Shown: positions 10,003 through 17,406 of the stretch, piece after piece
Position numbering within the stretch: position 1 is the first letter of the stretch
Layout: the number at the start of each line of letters is the position of its first letter
Origin: an uncultured Bacteroides sp.
GTDB taxonomy: Bacteria > Bacteroidota > Bacteroidia > Bacteroidales > Bacteroidaceae
NCBI RefSeq assembly: GCF_910578895.1
Contig: NZ_CAJTSC010000001.1
Location: 192,677-256,676 of the forward strand
Length of the DNA stretch: 64,000 nt
Direction of reading: 5' to 3'
Notes under the pieces: model-generated
Databases searched by the model: none
Seen by the model: the letters and a program-made list of their open reading frames with translations, nothing else
Told to the model about the DNA's origin: nothing
Program-made: the position numbers and the translations under genes

Positions 10003-11961
10003 TTATTTAGTATTACGACTGATCAGTACAATTCCACCATTGCAAGGAATATCGAGTTGCATTTCCTGCTTCTTACTGAGTTTTACGGTATGCAGGCTGC
10101 CTTCCAGGTCTTTATTATCCTGATAAACCGCCAGTTCTTTTCCCGCCTCAACCATAGGAAGCTTTATTTTCAGTTTCAACGGTTCTTTCTGCGCATTCAC
10201 CCCGGCAACATACCAGGTATCCGCATGGCGGCGGGCAAGTACCACATATTTTCCCGGATAGCCGTCGATGAACCTTACTTCGTCCCAAAGCGTAGGAACC
10301 GACTTCATAAAATCCACAGCCCAGGCAGGAGCATCCGTCAAATTATTGGGAGCCAATGCAAAATGCTGCACAGGACTTTGGAACAAGACAGCCGTGGCCA
10401 ATGCAAACACATCGGAAGTTACGCGGCGGCTTCCGCCCGGCGCATTTTTCGCATTGTAGTATTTATTCAGGGCACTGCCTCCAAAATCCATACTGCCTAC
10501 CGTATTGCGTATGAAAGGATGCAGACAGGCATTAAAAGCCTCAGCGTCACAACTGCCTTGAGAGAAATGCAGGTTTTCACTGGCAAGCACCGCCTCACAG
10601 GCTACAAAATTAGGATACATCCGTTCCCATCCACGGGGCAATGTGCAACCGTGGAAGATAACCATCAATCCGTAATCATTGGCATCGGCAAGGATATCCT
10701 CATACAGCTGCATGGTCACCTGCTTGTCGCTGCCTATAAAATCGACTTTTATACCGCGAATGCCGATGCCCTGCATCCATTTCATCTCCTTCCGCCGTGC
10801 GATTGTATTGTTCATAATCCCTCTGGGAGATTGCGGGGCATCATTCCAATAACCGTTGGAATTATACCAAAGATAGAGCGCCACTCCCTTGGACGCCGCA
10901 TAGGCAGCCAGTTCCGCCACTTTGTCCCGTCCGACCTGGGTATCCCACAACGCATCGACCAGCACGGAGCCGTATCCCATAGCCGCACTAAAGTCGATAT
11001 AGCGTTTCTGCTCGTCATAGTTCATGCTATTATCACCGCCGATAATCCAGCTCCACGTGCCGCAACCATACCGGAACTGTTGTGAAGCCTCATACAACGG
11101 CTCCACCACATCGAATGCGACGGTGGTCTCCACAATCGGCGCCAACGTCCTGCCTACCGTAACCGTGCGCCACGGAGTTTCACCGGGCAAAGCTATGCCG
11201 GGCGAGACCGTTCCGTTTCCGTTATATTCCCCTTCTTGCGGAAAACCAATCGTATACAAACCCTTTTCCTTACCCAACAGACGGCTTCCGCAGTAAGCAC
11301 TGCCTACTCCCGTCTCCGAAATCAGCAACCAACCCTTGTCGCGGTTCCTGAACAGGCAAGGGAAAGTATACCCATGCCCCCAACCGTTCTTTCCTGTCGC
11401 ATCATCCACCGTGTAAGCAGTCTCATAGCTGGGAGAGGTCCTTGCAAACCCGCCCATAGGCGCCGACTGCGGACAAAGGAAAGTGGTGCTTCCCTCGGGC
11501 AGCACAAAACCGGTAGCCTCTTTCTTTACCACACAACAGAGCGTGTTGCCTTGCGGATAGACCTTATACTTAAATGCCACATCACAATCACTCACCTGGA
11601 AAATGACATCATACACCACCTTTCCCTCTTGGGAAAACGTATACGCCTGCACATTTGCCCGATACCGCGGGCGGCTATTCTTGATTGTGAGAAGTTGATA
11701 TTCGTCATTGACAGACGACAACGGACCGATTTCACTCAACGTCATGCGCCGGCTGAAATCTCCAAGATTAGTCTCAAGTCCCAGCGGAGACTTCTCCAGA
11801 AAGAGAACCCCGTCATATACTATACTATAAGAAGGGACTCCGCCTTCATCCGATATGCTGACACACAATTTTCCATCCGGACCATACAATTTACTCTCTT
11901 TGGCAAAAGCCAAAATACCAACCCATAAGAATACCCACAAAAATAAGATACGTCTCACCAT
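10003..11961 (-). CDS. GH97 glycosidase, retaining alpha-galactosidase type
   Basis: 652 aa with a signal peptide (1-20). It has an N-terminal beta-sandwich, a central TIM barrel (about 290-560) and a C-terminal sandwich, as in GH97. The barrel carries GIKVDFIGS with Asp407 and ACEAV with Glu456, in the places of the nucleophile and acid/base of retaining GH97 alpha-galactosidases. The inverting SusB-type glucosidases lack a catalytic Asp at the first site. It is therefore more likely an alpha-galactosidase, removing D-galactose from complex xylan side chains, than a starch enzyme. It is the first gene of the minus-strand operon that runs to GH115, and diverges from the regulator at 12775. 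Confidence 0.87.
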   Translation of the reverse strand: MVRRILFLWVFLWVGILAFAKESKLYGPDGKLCVSISDEGGVPSYSIVYDGVLFLEKSPLGLETNLGDFSRRMTLSEIGPLSSVNDEYQLLTIKNSRPRYRANVQAYTFSQEGKVVYDVIFQVSDCDVAFKYKVYPQGNTLCCVVKKEATGFVLPEGSTTFLCPQSAPMGGFARTSPSYETAYTVDDATGKNGWGHGYTFPCLFRNRDKGWLLISETGVGSAYCGSRLLGKEKGLYTIGFPQEGEYNGNGTVSPGIALPGETPWRTVTVGRTLAPIVETTVAFDVVEPLYEASQQFRYGCGTWSWIIGGDNSMNYDEQKRYIDFSAAMGYGSVLVDALWDTQVGRDKVAELAAYAASKGVALYLWYNSNGYWNDAPQSPRGIMNNTIARRKEMKWMQGIGIRGIKVDFIGSDKQVTMQLYEDILADANDYGLMVIFHGCTLPRGWERMYPNFVACEAVLASENLHFSQGSCDAEAFNACLHPFIRNTVGSMDFGGSALNKYYNAKNAPGGSRRVTSDVFALATAVLFQSPVQHFALAPNNLTDAPAWAVDFMKSVPTLWDEVRFIDGYPGKYVVLARRHADTWYVAGVNAQKEPLKLKIKLPMVEAGKELAVYQDNKDLEGSLHTVKLSKKQEMQLDIPCNGGIVLISRNTK

Positions 11962-12112
11962 GTCTTTTTCAGATTATTTTTTTACGTTTATACAATCAAT
12001 TACTCTTTATAGAATCATTCTGTTGCTTCCTCATAAGAATCCCCTGCCAGCTTAAAAAGGACGGATTGCCAATGCAGGTGTGTTTTCATTTTTTATAGCC
12101 GACAACATATTG

Positions 12113-12179
12113 CAAAGAAAAGCAACCTTTATCAAATTACGCTCAATCCATGTTTCAGAAACTTTCGTCCACGTTACAA
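12113..12179 (-). promoter_or_regulatory. possible promoter of the GH97-GH115 operon
   Basis: On the minus strand, TTTCTTTG at 12120-12113 matches the Bacteroides -7 box TAnnTTTG except at one base. TTACAA starts at 12174 and a poorer TTTCAG at 12153, which are 54 and 33 bp from the distal base of the box. That is the same register as the TTACAT repeats at the other PUL promoters. The leader to the GH97 ATG would be about 145 nt. The match is weak and rests mainly on spacing. Confidence 0.3.
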
Positions 12180-12260
12180 ATTGTTCTTTTTTGCACATAA
12201 ACATGTTCCCCAGCCATCATAAAACCGTATTTCACACGTTTTTTTCATTTAGCCACGCTT

Positions 12261-12677
12261 TCATGGCAAAAAGGCGGCGAAACCACCTTTTTGCTTACTC
12301 CCGCCCCTGCGCCTTGCTTCCGAAACAGAAGCGGCATGCATAAAAAGCGGATGGACATGCCCCTTTTTTTCGATAAAGATGCGCTGTTTATGCGGAAAGC
12401 CGTTTTTCCCTGCCGTTGGACACAAGTGTTCCGGCCGAGAGCCGCCGGTGTCTGTGGCGAGGAACATTAATATCTGTGGTGATAAGCACTAATGTCTGTG
12501 GCGATAGACACTAATGTCCATCACGAGCGGCATTAATGTTCCTCGCCACAAACACCGATATCCGGCAAACGGGATGCCCGCACAGGGCATTTCCGGCGCT
12601 TTTCCACGCCGGTTGGTTTGTAAGGATTTCGCTATCGTGCTGGGTATGTGGCGCCGGAAAATACAGATTGTCAGAAA
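12261..12677. repeat. long dispersed repeat, copy A
   Basis: This stretch is closely similar, in the same orientation, to 52291-52754. Conserved blocks include TTCCGAAACAGRAGCGGC, TTTATGCGGAAARCCGTTTT, GGGATGCCCGCACAGGGCAT and TTGGTTTGTAAGGATTTCGC. Copy A lacks about 65-70 bp present in copy B just before GGCGCCGGAAAATAC. It has no open frame shared by both copies and no transposase. Confidence 0.85.
12449..12565. repeat. 22-bp-period palindromic array inside copy A
   Basis: Five 22-bp units start at 12449, 12471, 12493, 12515 and 12537, followed by a partial unit at 12559. Units begin T(G/A)T(C/T) and mostly end in CATTAA or CACTAA, and the junctions form small palindromes such as GACACTAATGTC. 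There are no spacers between units, so this is not a CRISPR array. Confidence 0.85.
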
Positions 12678-12744
12678 ATGGAAGAGCCGCGCCATATTTC
12701 ATCAAAAATCCTGCCGAAATCATCCGGCATAACAAAAGTTTCCA

Positions 12745-12752
12745 TAATTTTG
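12745..12752 (+). promoter_or_regulatory. -7 box of the regulator gene
   Basis: TAATTTTG fits TAnnTTTG exactly and ends 22 bp before the ATG at 12775, implying a very short leader. No TTTG is found at the -33 position, and the TTACAT-type repeats of the PUL promoters are absent. Confidence 0.45.
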
Positions 12753-12774
12753 CCTGCCACGAAAAACATGCGCT

Positions 12775-15700
12775 ATGAAATATCTGATCAACTTGTTATT
12801 TCTGTTTCTTTCATTACCTGTCATCGCGGAGAAATATTGTGTCTTCACTCCCATTAACGGGACAAACGGCCTGGCGGGAAACAGGGTACGTAATATAGCC
12901 CAACTGCCGGACGGCCGTATAATGATACTCACCGAAGGATTATTGAACTTGTACGACGGCACCGACTTCAGTTATTTGCATTATAACCAAAAACATATCT
13001 GCCCGTTGTCCGAATATTCCGGTTTTCACCATGAATATATAGATGCCCACGGATATGTATGGATTAAAAACCAGTATCAACTAATGGTTGTGGACATAGC
13101 GCACGAGCGTTTTGTGGAACAACCGGACAGCCTGCTTGCCACATGGGGCGCCGGTACTCCCTTAAAGGATTTCTTTATGGACAAGACCAAGAGCCTATGG
13201 GTCGTCACCGATAAAGACGAATTGCTCCGTATAAACCCAAAGAACCGGAAAGCGGAAGTTTTCCTGCATCACGTATCATCGGCAGGCAATGCCGTCGACC
13301 AACTTTACGACCTCGTCGTTTTGGACAACCGCCTGTACCTTTTCTATCGTTCAGGCTTGTTGGTCTGCCATAATCTCGCATCACGCCGGGAAATATACAG
13401 GCAGAAGCTGCCCAACGAACTTCCTGCCGGGAAATACGAAAACACTTCTTACGTAGTGCCCGGTGACAACACTTTCTATCAGCTACGCAATGGATACAAC
13501 GGCGGAGTTATGTTAAACTATGACATAGCAAACAGGAAATGGGACATTGTCTTTCAAACCGACTATTGGCTAAACAGCCTTTCCATAGACAAAGACGGCA
13601 GTATATGGGTCAGTTGCCACATAGGATTATGGAACATCGATGCCGGATTAGCCCGAAAGCAGTACATCCCCGAACTCAAGCTGGTAGACGGCGACATCAT
13701 ACATACGGAAGTAAGCACGCTCTGCAACGACAATCAAGGCGGCATGTGGCTGGGCACCCTTAACCAAGGATTATTATATTACCACCCCAACCGTTTCCGG
13801 TTCCGGAATATCGGCAACAGCCTGTTTCCCGTCACTCCAAATACCAACATATCCGTGACCTGCTTTGTTACGGATGAAAAAGAGGACATATTGGTAGGCA
13901 CCAGGAAAGGATTGTTCTGTTATACGCCTTCCAACGACAAGTTATCTCCCTATTCGCAAGAGTTGTCCGATATTTACTGCAATGTCCTATTCAAGGACAA
14001 ACGGCAACGTATCTGGCTGGGCACTGCCGGGAAAGGCCTATTTTGCATCATGCCCGATGGAAAAACCGGACAGCATGTATTATCCGGCCATACCATCCAT
14101 TCCATAATGGAACTGCCGGACGGGACATTGTATATAAGTACCGGCAATGAAGGATTCGGTACATTTGCTCCGGAAACCGGAACGTTTGAAAAAACAGCAG
14201 GAGTACCGGAGATTAGCCATTCAACCGTTCACCAGCTGGTTCCTTATGGGAAAGAGTGCCTGGCAGGCATCACCCCAAAAGGGTGGTTCATCTATAATCA
14301 TCAAACAAAGGATTTCCGGTTCAATCCTACCCCGCACACCTGCAACGCCATTATGCCGGACCGTCAAAAACAATTATGGATTGGCTTGGAAGACGGATTA
14401 CTGTTATGCAATCCGAATACGGGACAACAAAAAACATTCTACACCACCGACGGACTGGTCAACAACCCCATACGCTCCATTGTCCAGACTGCAAACAACA
14501 CCATTTGGGTATCTACCGCGTATGGAATAACGCGCATCACGGAAAACATCCTGCAAGAGCCCTCGCCTTATTCATTTGCCAACTTCAACCGGTACGACGG
14601 TGTGATTACGGACGAATTTTGCGAACGTTCCGTCTTTACGGCACCCGACGGAACGCTTTATTGGGGCGGCATCAACGGCTTCAACAAATATACAAGTGCT
14701 CCTGCCGCAACAAGCCAGACACACTCCATCCCCCTGTTCACCGGAATCAAGCTGTTGGGAGAACAGATAGAACATGGCAAAACCTACAACGGCAACCGGA
14801 TATTGCCTCAACCCATCACCCAAACAAAAGAAATCACACTCAACCATAATCAGAATTTTCTTACGTTGGAGTTTTCCGCCCTAAACTTCATTAACCCCAC
14901 ACAAACCTACTACCGCTATCAGATGACCGGTATCGACCCATCGGAAAGAGAGATACACCTTTCCGACGGCAAGGGATATGCCACCTACACCGGCATCCCG
15001 TCCGGCACTTATACATTCAGGGTACGGGCTACGGACAATAACGAAGTGTGGCAGAACAAGTATGCCGAAATGAAGATTACCGTAAAAGCCCCTTTCTGGA
15101 AGACAACACTTGCTTATATTCTCTACATTATCCTTGCCTCGGGAAGTATCGTACTCTCCACCTTTATATATATGCGCCACAAACGCCGGAAAATCATTCG
15201 CGAACAAAAGGAGAAACTGGACGAAATGAAAACCACTTTCCTGCACAACATCAATGAAGAGCTGAAAGAACCCGTCAACCGGATAATATCCCCGTTGGAC
15301 AACATACTGAAGGACATCGACGAAGGAAAGAACAAACTACAGATTGAAGAGGTGCGGAACAATGCTGCGGAGCTAAAAGAGTTGGTTGACCAGCTTTCCG
15401 AAGGGATACTGTCGCCGCTCCCTTCCAATGAGAACGAATGGACACAGAAGGAATTGCTGGTGAACATGCGTCAACTGCTGGAGCAACAAGAGAAACGAAA
15501 AGAGCAAATCAGAACCACCCGGAAATCCGGACAAGACAAGTCGCTGCTATCGAGTGCCGATGAGGCATTCCTCCGTAAAGTGCTTCATTTGGTGGAACAG
15601 AATATAGACAATCCCAAATATTCGGTAGAAGTATTGAGCCGCGACATGGGGATGGACCGCACCGGACTATACCGCAAACTTATTTCGGTAGTAGGCAAAA

Positions 15701-15885
15701 CGCCTACCAACTTTATCCGGTCCATCCGTCTGAAACGGGCATCCCAACTGCTGAAAGAAGGCTATACCGTGGCGGAAGTCGCTGACCTCGTAGGTTTCAG
15801 TACTTCCAGCTATCTGAGCAAATGTTTTCAGGAAGAGTTCGGCATGCGCCCGTCACAATACCTGAACCGGCAGAAACAAGCGTGA
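12775..15885 (+). CDS. membrane-spanning AraC-type regulator, HTCS without kinase or receiver
   Basis: 1036 aa. After a signal peptide (1-18), a long periplasmic region has repeated propeller blades (for example IWVSCHIGLW, MWLGTLNQGLLYY, IWLGTAGKGLF) and a Y_Y_Y domain (YRYQMTGIDP, GTYTFRVRATDN). One membrane helix spans about 778-800. Next comes a HisKA-like helix (822-850) that resembles the H-box of hybrid two-component systems, but NINEEL replaces the usual NISHEL, putting Glu828 where the phospho-His should be. There is no HATPase domain and no receiver. The chain passes through about 85 mostly helical residues directly into an AraC-type double helix-turn-helix (about 935-1036, ending GMRPSQYL). 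Full hybrid sensors are usually 1300-1450 aa. It probably senses a xylooligosaccharide and activates this PUL without phosphotransfer. Confidence 0.88.
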   Translation: MKYLINLLFLFLSLPVIAEKYCVFTPINGTNGLAGNRVRNIAQLPDGRIMILTEGLLNLYDGTDFSYLHYNQKHICPLSEYSGFHHEYIDAHGYVWIKNQYQLMVVDIAHERFVEQPDSLLATWGAGTPLKDFFMDKTKSLWVVTDKDELLRINPKNRKAEVFLHHVSSAGNAVDQLYDLVVLDNRLYLFYRSGLLVCHNLASRREIYRQKLPNELPAGKYENTSYVVPGDNTFYQLRNGYNGGVMLNYDIANRKWDIVFQTDYWLNSLSIDKDGSIWVSCHIGLWNIDAGLARKQYIPELKLVDGDIIHTEVSTLCNDNQGGMWLGTLNQGLLYYHPNRFRFRNIGNSLFPVTPNTNISVTCFVTDEKEDILVGTRKGLFCYTPSNDKLSPYSQELSDIYCNVLFKDKRQRIWLGTAGKGLFCIMPDGKTGQHVLSGHTIHSIMELPDGTLYISTGNEGFGTFAPETGTFEKTAGVPEISHSTVHQLVPYGKECLAGITPKGWFIYNHQTKDFRFNPTPHTCNAIMPDRQKQLWIGLEDGLLLCNPNTGQQKTFYTTDGLVNNPIRSIVQTANNTIWVSTAYGITRITENILQEPSPYSFANFNRYDGVITDEFCERSVFTAPDGTLYWGGINGFNKYTSAPAATSQTHSIPLFTGIKLLGEQIEHGKTYNGNRILPQPITQTKEITLNHNQNFLTLEFSALNFINPTQTYYRYQMTGIDPSEREIHLSDGKGYATYTGIPSGTYTFRVRATDNNEVWQNKYAEMKITVKAPFWKTTLAYILYIILASGSIVLSTFIYMRHKRRKIIREQKEKLDEMKTTFLHNINEELKEPVNRIISPLDNILKDIDEGKNKLQIEEVRNNAAELKELVDQLSEGILSPLPSNENEWTQKELLVNMRQLLEQQEKRKEQIRTTRKSGQDKSLLSSADEAFLRKVLHLVEQNIDNPKYSVEVLSRDMGMDRTGLYRKLISVVGKTPTNFIRSIRLKRASQLLKEGYTVAEVADLVGFSTSSYLSKCFQEEFGMRPSQYLNRQKQA

Positions 15886-15896
15886 AACCGGGCACT

Positions 15897-15963
15897 TTTC
15901 AACGAGAGTGCTACTTTCTGCAACATTTGTAGCCCACGCTTGGCTACGTACGGACTACTTTTG
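15897..15963 (+). promoter_or_regulatory. promoter of the GH43-GH31 pair
   Basis: TACTTTTG at 15956-15963 is an exact -7 box, 29 bp before the ATG. CTGCAA ends at 15923, exactly 33 bp from the box, and TTTCAA ends 21 bp further upstream. These are poor matches to the ATGTAA repeat (the TTACAT motif read in the direction of transcription) but sit in the same register. A TTTG at 15926-15929 is too far from the box (26 bp) to be a normal -33 element. Confidence 0.45.
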
Positions 15964-15992
15964 CATCATCATTCAATTTTAAAATTTATATC

Positions 15993-17363
15993 ATGAAAAA
16001 TGTAAAAGTAGGTATTGCCGGAATATCGCTTCTTATGTCCGGTTGGCTCACGGCACAGAATACCGACTGTGCAAAAACGGCCTTGAACATGCCCATCATT
16101 CAAACCAAGTACACAGCCGACCCGGCTCCTATCGTGTACAACGACACGGTCTATCTCTTTACCAGCCACGATGAGGATGACGGCGAGAATTTCCACATGA
16201 AAGACTGGTTGCTCTACACCTCTACCGATATGGTGAACTGGCAGGACCGCGGCGCCGTGGCATCGCTCAAAGACTTCAAATGGTACAAAGGCGAAAACGG
16301 CGCCTGGGCGCAACAGGTGGTTCGCCGCAACGGCAAGTGGTACATGTATTGCCCCATCCACGGCAACGGCATCGGCGTGTTGGTGGCAGACTCTCCTTAC
16401 GGTCCTTTCAAAGACCCTATAGGCAAACCGTTAGTATGGCAAAAAGAGCACTGGGATGACATCGACCCCACAGTGTATATCGATGATGACGGGCAGGCAT
16501 ATATGTACTGGGGCAACCCGAACCTCTATTGTGTGAAACTGAACGAGGACATGATTTCCTATTCGGGCGAAATCATGCAACTGCCCCCTATCGAAGATTA
16601 TCAGGAAGGTCCCTGGTTCTATAAACGCAACGGACACTACTATTTGGCGTTTGCCTCTACCTGCTGCCCCGAGGGCATCGGTTATGCCATGAGCAAAAAG
16701 CCGCTTGGTCCCTGGGAGTACAAAGGGCACATCATGGACCACACGCCGCGCACCCGTGGCAATCATCCGGGCATCATCGACTACAAGGGTAAGTCCTACT
16801 GCTTCGGTCAGAACTACGACATCTTCCGCCTCGAAACCAGCCGTCACGCAGAACGCCGTTCGGTTTCAGCAGCCGAAATGGAATACAATGCCGATGGCAC
16901 CATCCGCGAACTTCCTTATTTCCAGGATTGCAAATTGGAGCAGATTGAAAGTTTCAACCCCTACCGCAAGGTAGAAGCAGAGACTATGGCATGGGGATAC
17001 GGATTGAAGACCACTCCAAAAAATCCATGGAGCCATGACCGTTGGAACCAGCTGGTTACCGACATTGACGATGGTGAATATCTAATGCTGAAAGGCGTGG
17101 ACTTCAAAAAGGGCGCCGCCCGCTTTACGGTATCCGCTTCGTGCCATCTTTATGGAGGCAGCATTGAAATACACATCGGTTCCGAGGATGGAAAATGTAT
17201 CGGCACTGTCCACATCACCCATACCAAGAGCGAACTGAAAGAGTTTGAAACCGCCATACAAGGCGTGAAAGGAGTGCACGACCTCTACTTTGTATTCAAA
17301 GGCTGTAAACAGCAGAAAAAGAACCTGTTTATGCTGGATTGGTGGAAATTCACGGAGAAATGA
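15993..17363 (+). CDS. GH43-CBM6 arabinofuranosidase-type enzyme
   Basis: 456 aa with a signal peptide (1-21). The GH43 domain (about 30-320) carries D43 (TADPAPIV), D158 (DIDPTVYIDDDG) and E205 (YQEGPW). A CBM6-like sandwich follows (about 325-455, NPYRKVEAETMAW through LDWWKF). It is similar in plan to the first two modules of the GH43-CBM6-CE1 protein at 7485, including the Trp-Trp-Lys-Phe end of the CBM, so the two probably share ancestry. The likely role is removing arabinose from arabinoxylan chains. It is followed 43 bp later by GH31 on the same strand, and both read towards a strong terminator. Confidence 0.88.
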   Translation: MKNVKVGIAGISLLMSGWLTAQNTDCAKTALNMPIIQTKYTADPAPIVYNDTVYLFTSHDEDDGENFHMKDWLLYTSTDMVNWQDRGAVASLKDFKWYKGENGAWAQQVVRRNGKWYMYCPIHGNGIGVLVADSPYGPFKDPIGKPLVWQKEHWDDIDPTVYIDDDGQAYMYWGNPNLYCVKLNEDMISYSGEIMQLPPIEDYQEGPWFYKRNGHYYLAFASTCCPEGIGYAMSKKPLGPWEYKGHIMDHTPRTRGNHPGIIDYKGKSYCFGQNYDIFRLETSRHAERRSVSAAEMEYNADGTIRELPYFQDCKLEQIESFNPYRKVEAETMAWGYGLKTTPKNPWSHDRWNQLVTDIDDGEYLMLKGVDFKKGAARFTVSASCHLYGGSIEIHIGSEDGKCIGTVHITHTKSELKEFETAIQGVKGVHDLYFVFKGCKQQKKNLFMLDWWKFTEK

Positions 17364-17406
17364 ACAAAATTCACATAGAATCTAACCAAAAGAAACATTC
17401 GTTGAC

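Larger units (their letters stand above)
11962..12774. other. 813-bp divergent intergenic region
   Basis: Separates the GH97 operon (minus) from the regulator gene (plus). No convincing gene. The left third is AT-rich and holds a weak promoter candidate for GH97. The middle and right hold one copy of a long dispersed repeat with a 22-bp-period array. The right end has a TAnnTTTG box for the regulator. Small ORFs here have no family resemblance and are not called. Confidence 0.8.

Noticed and set aside
12449..12565. Regular repeats that might be a CRISPR array
   Set aside because: Units are 22 bp with no spacers between them and change base by base; no cas genes in the window.
12541..12735. 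Short ORFs inside the long dispersed repeat
   Set aside because: The reading frames are not preserved in the second copy at 52291-52754, so coding is unlikely.
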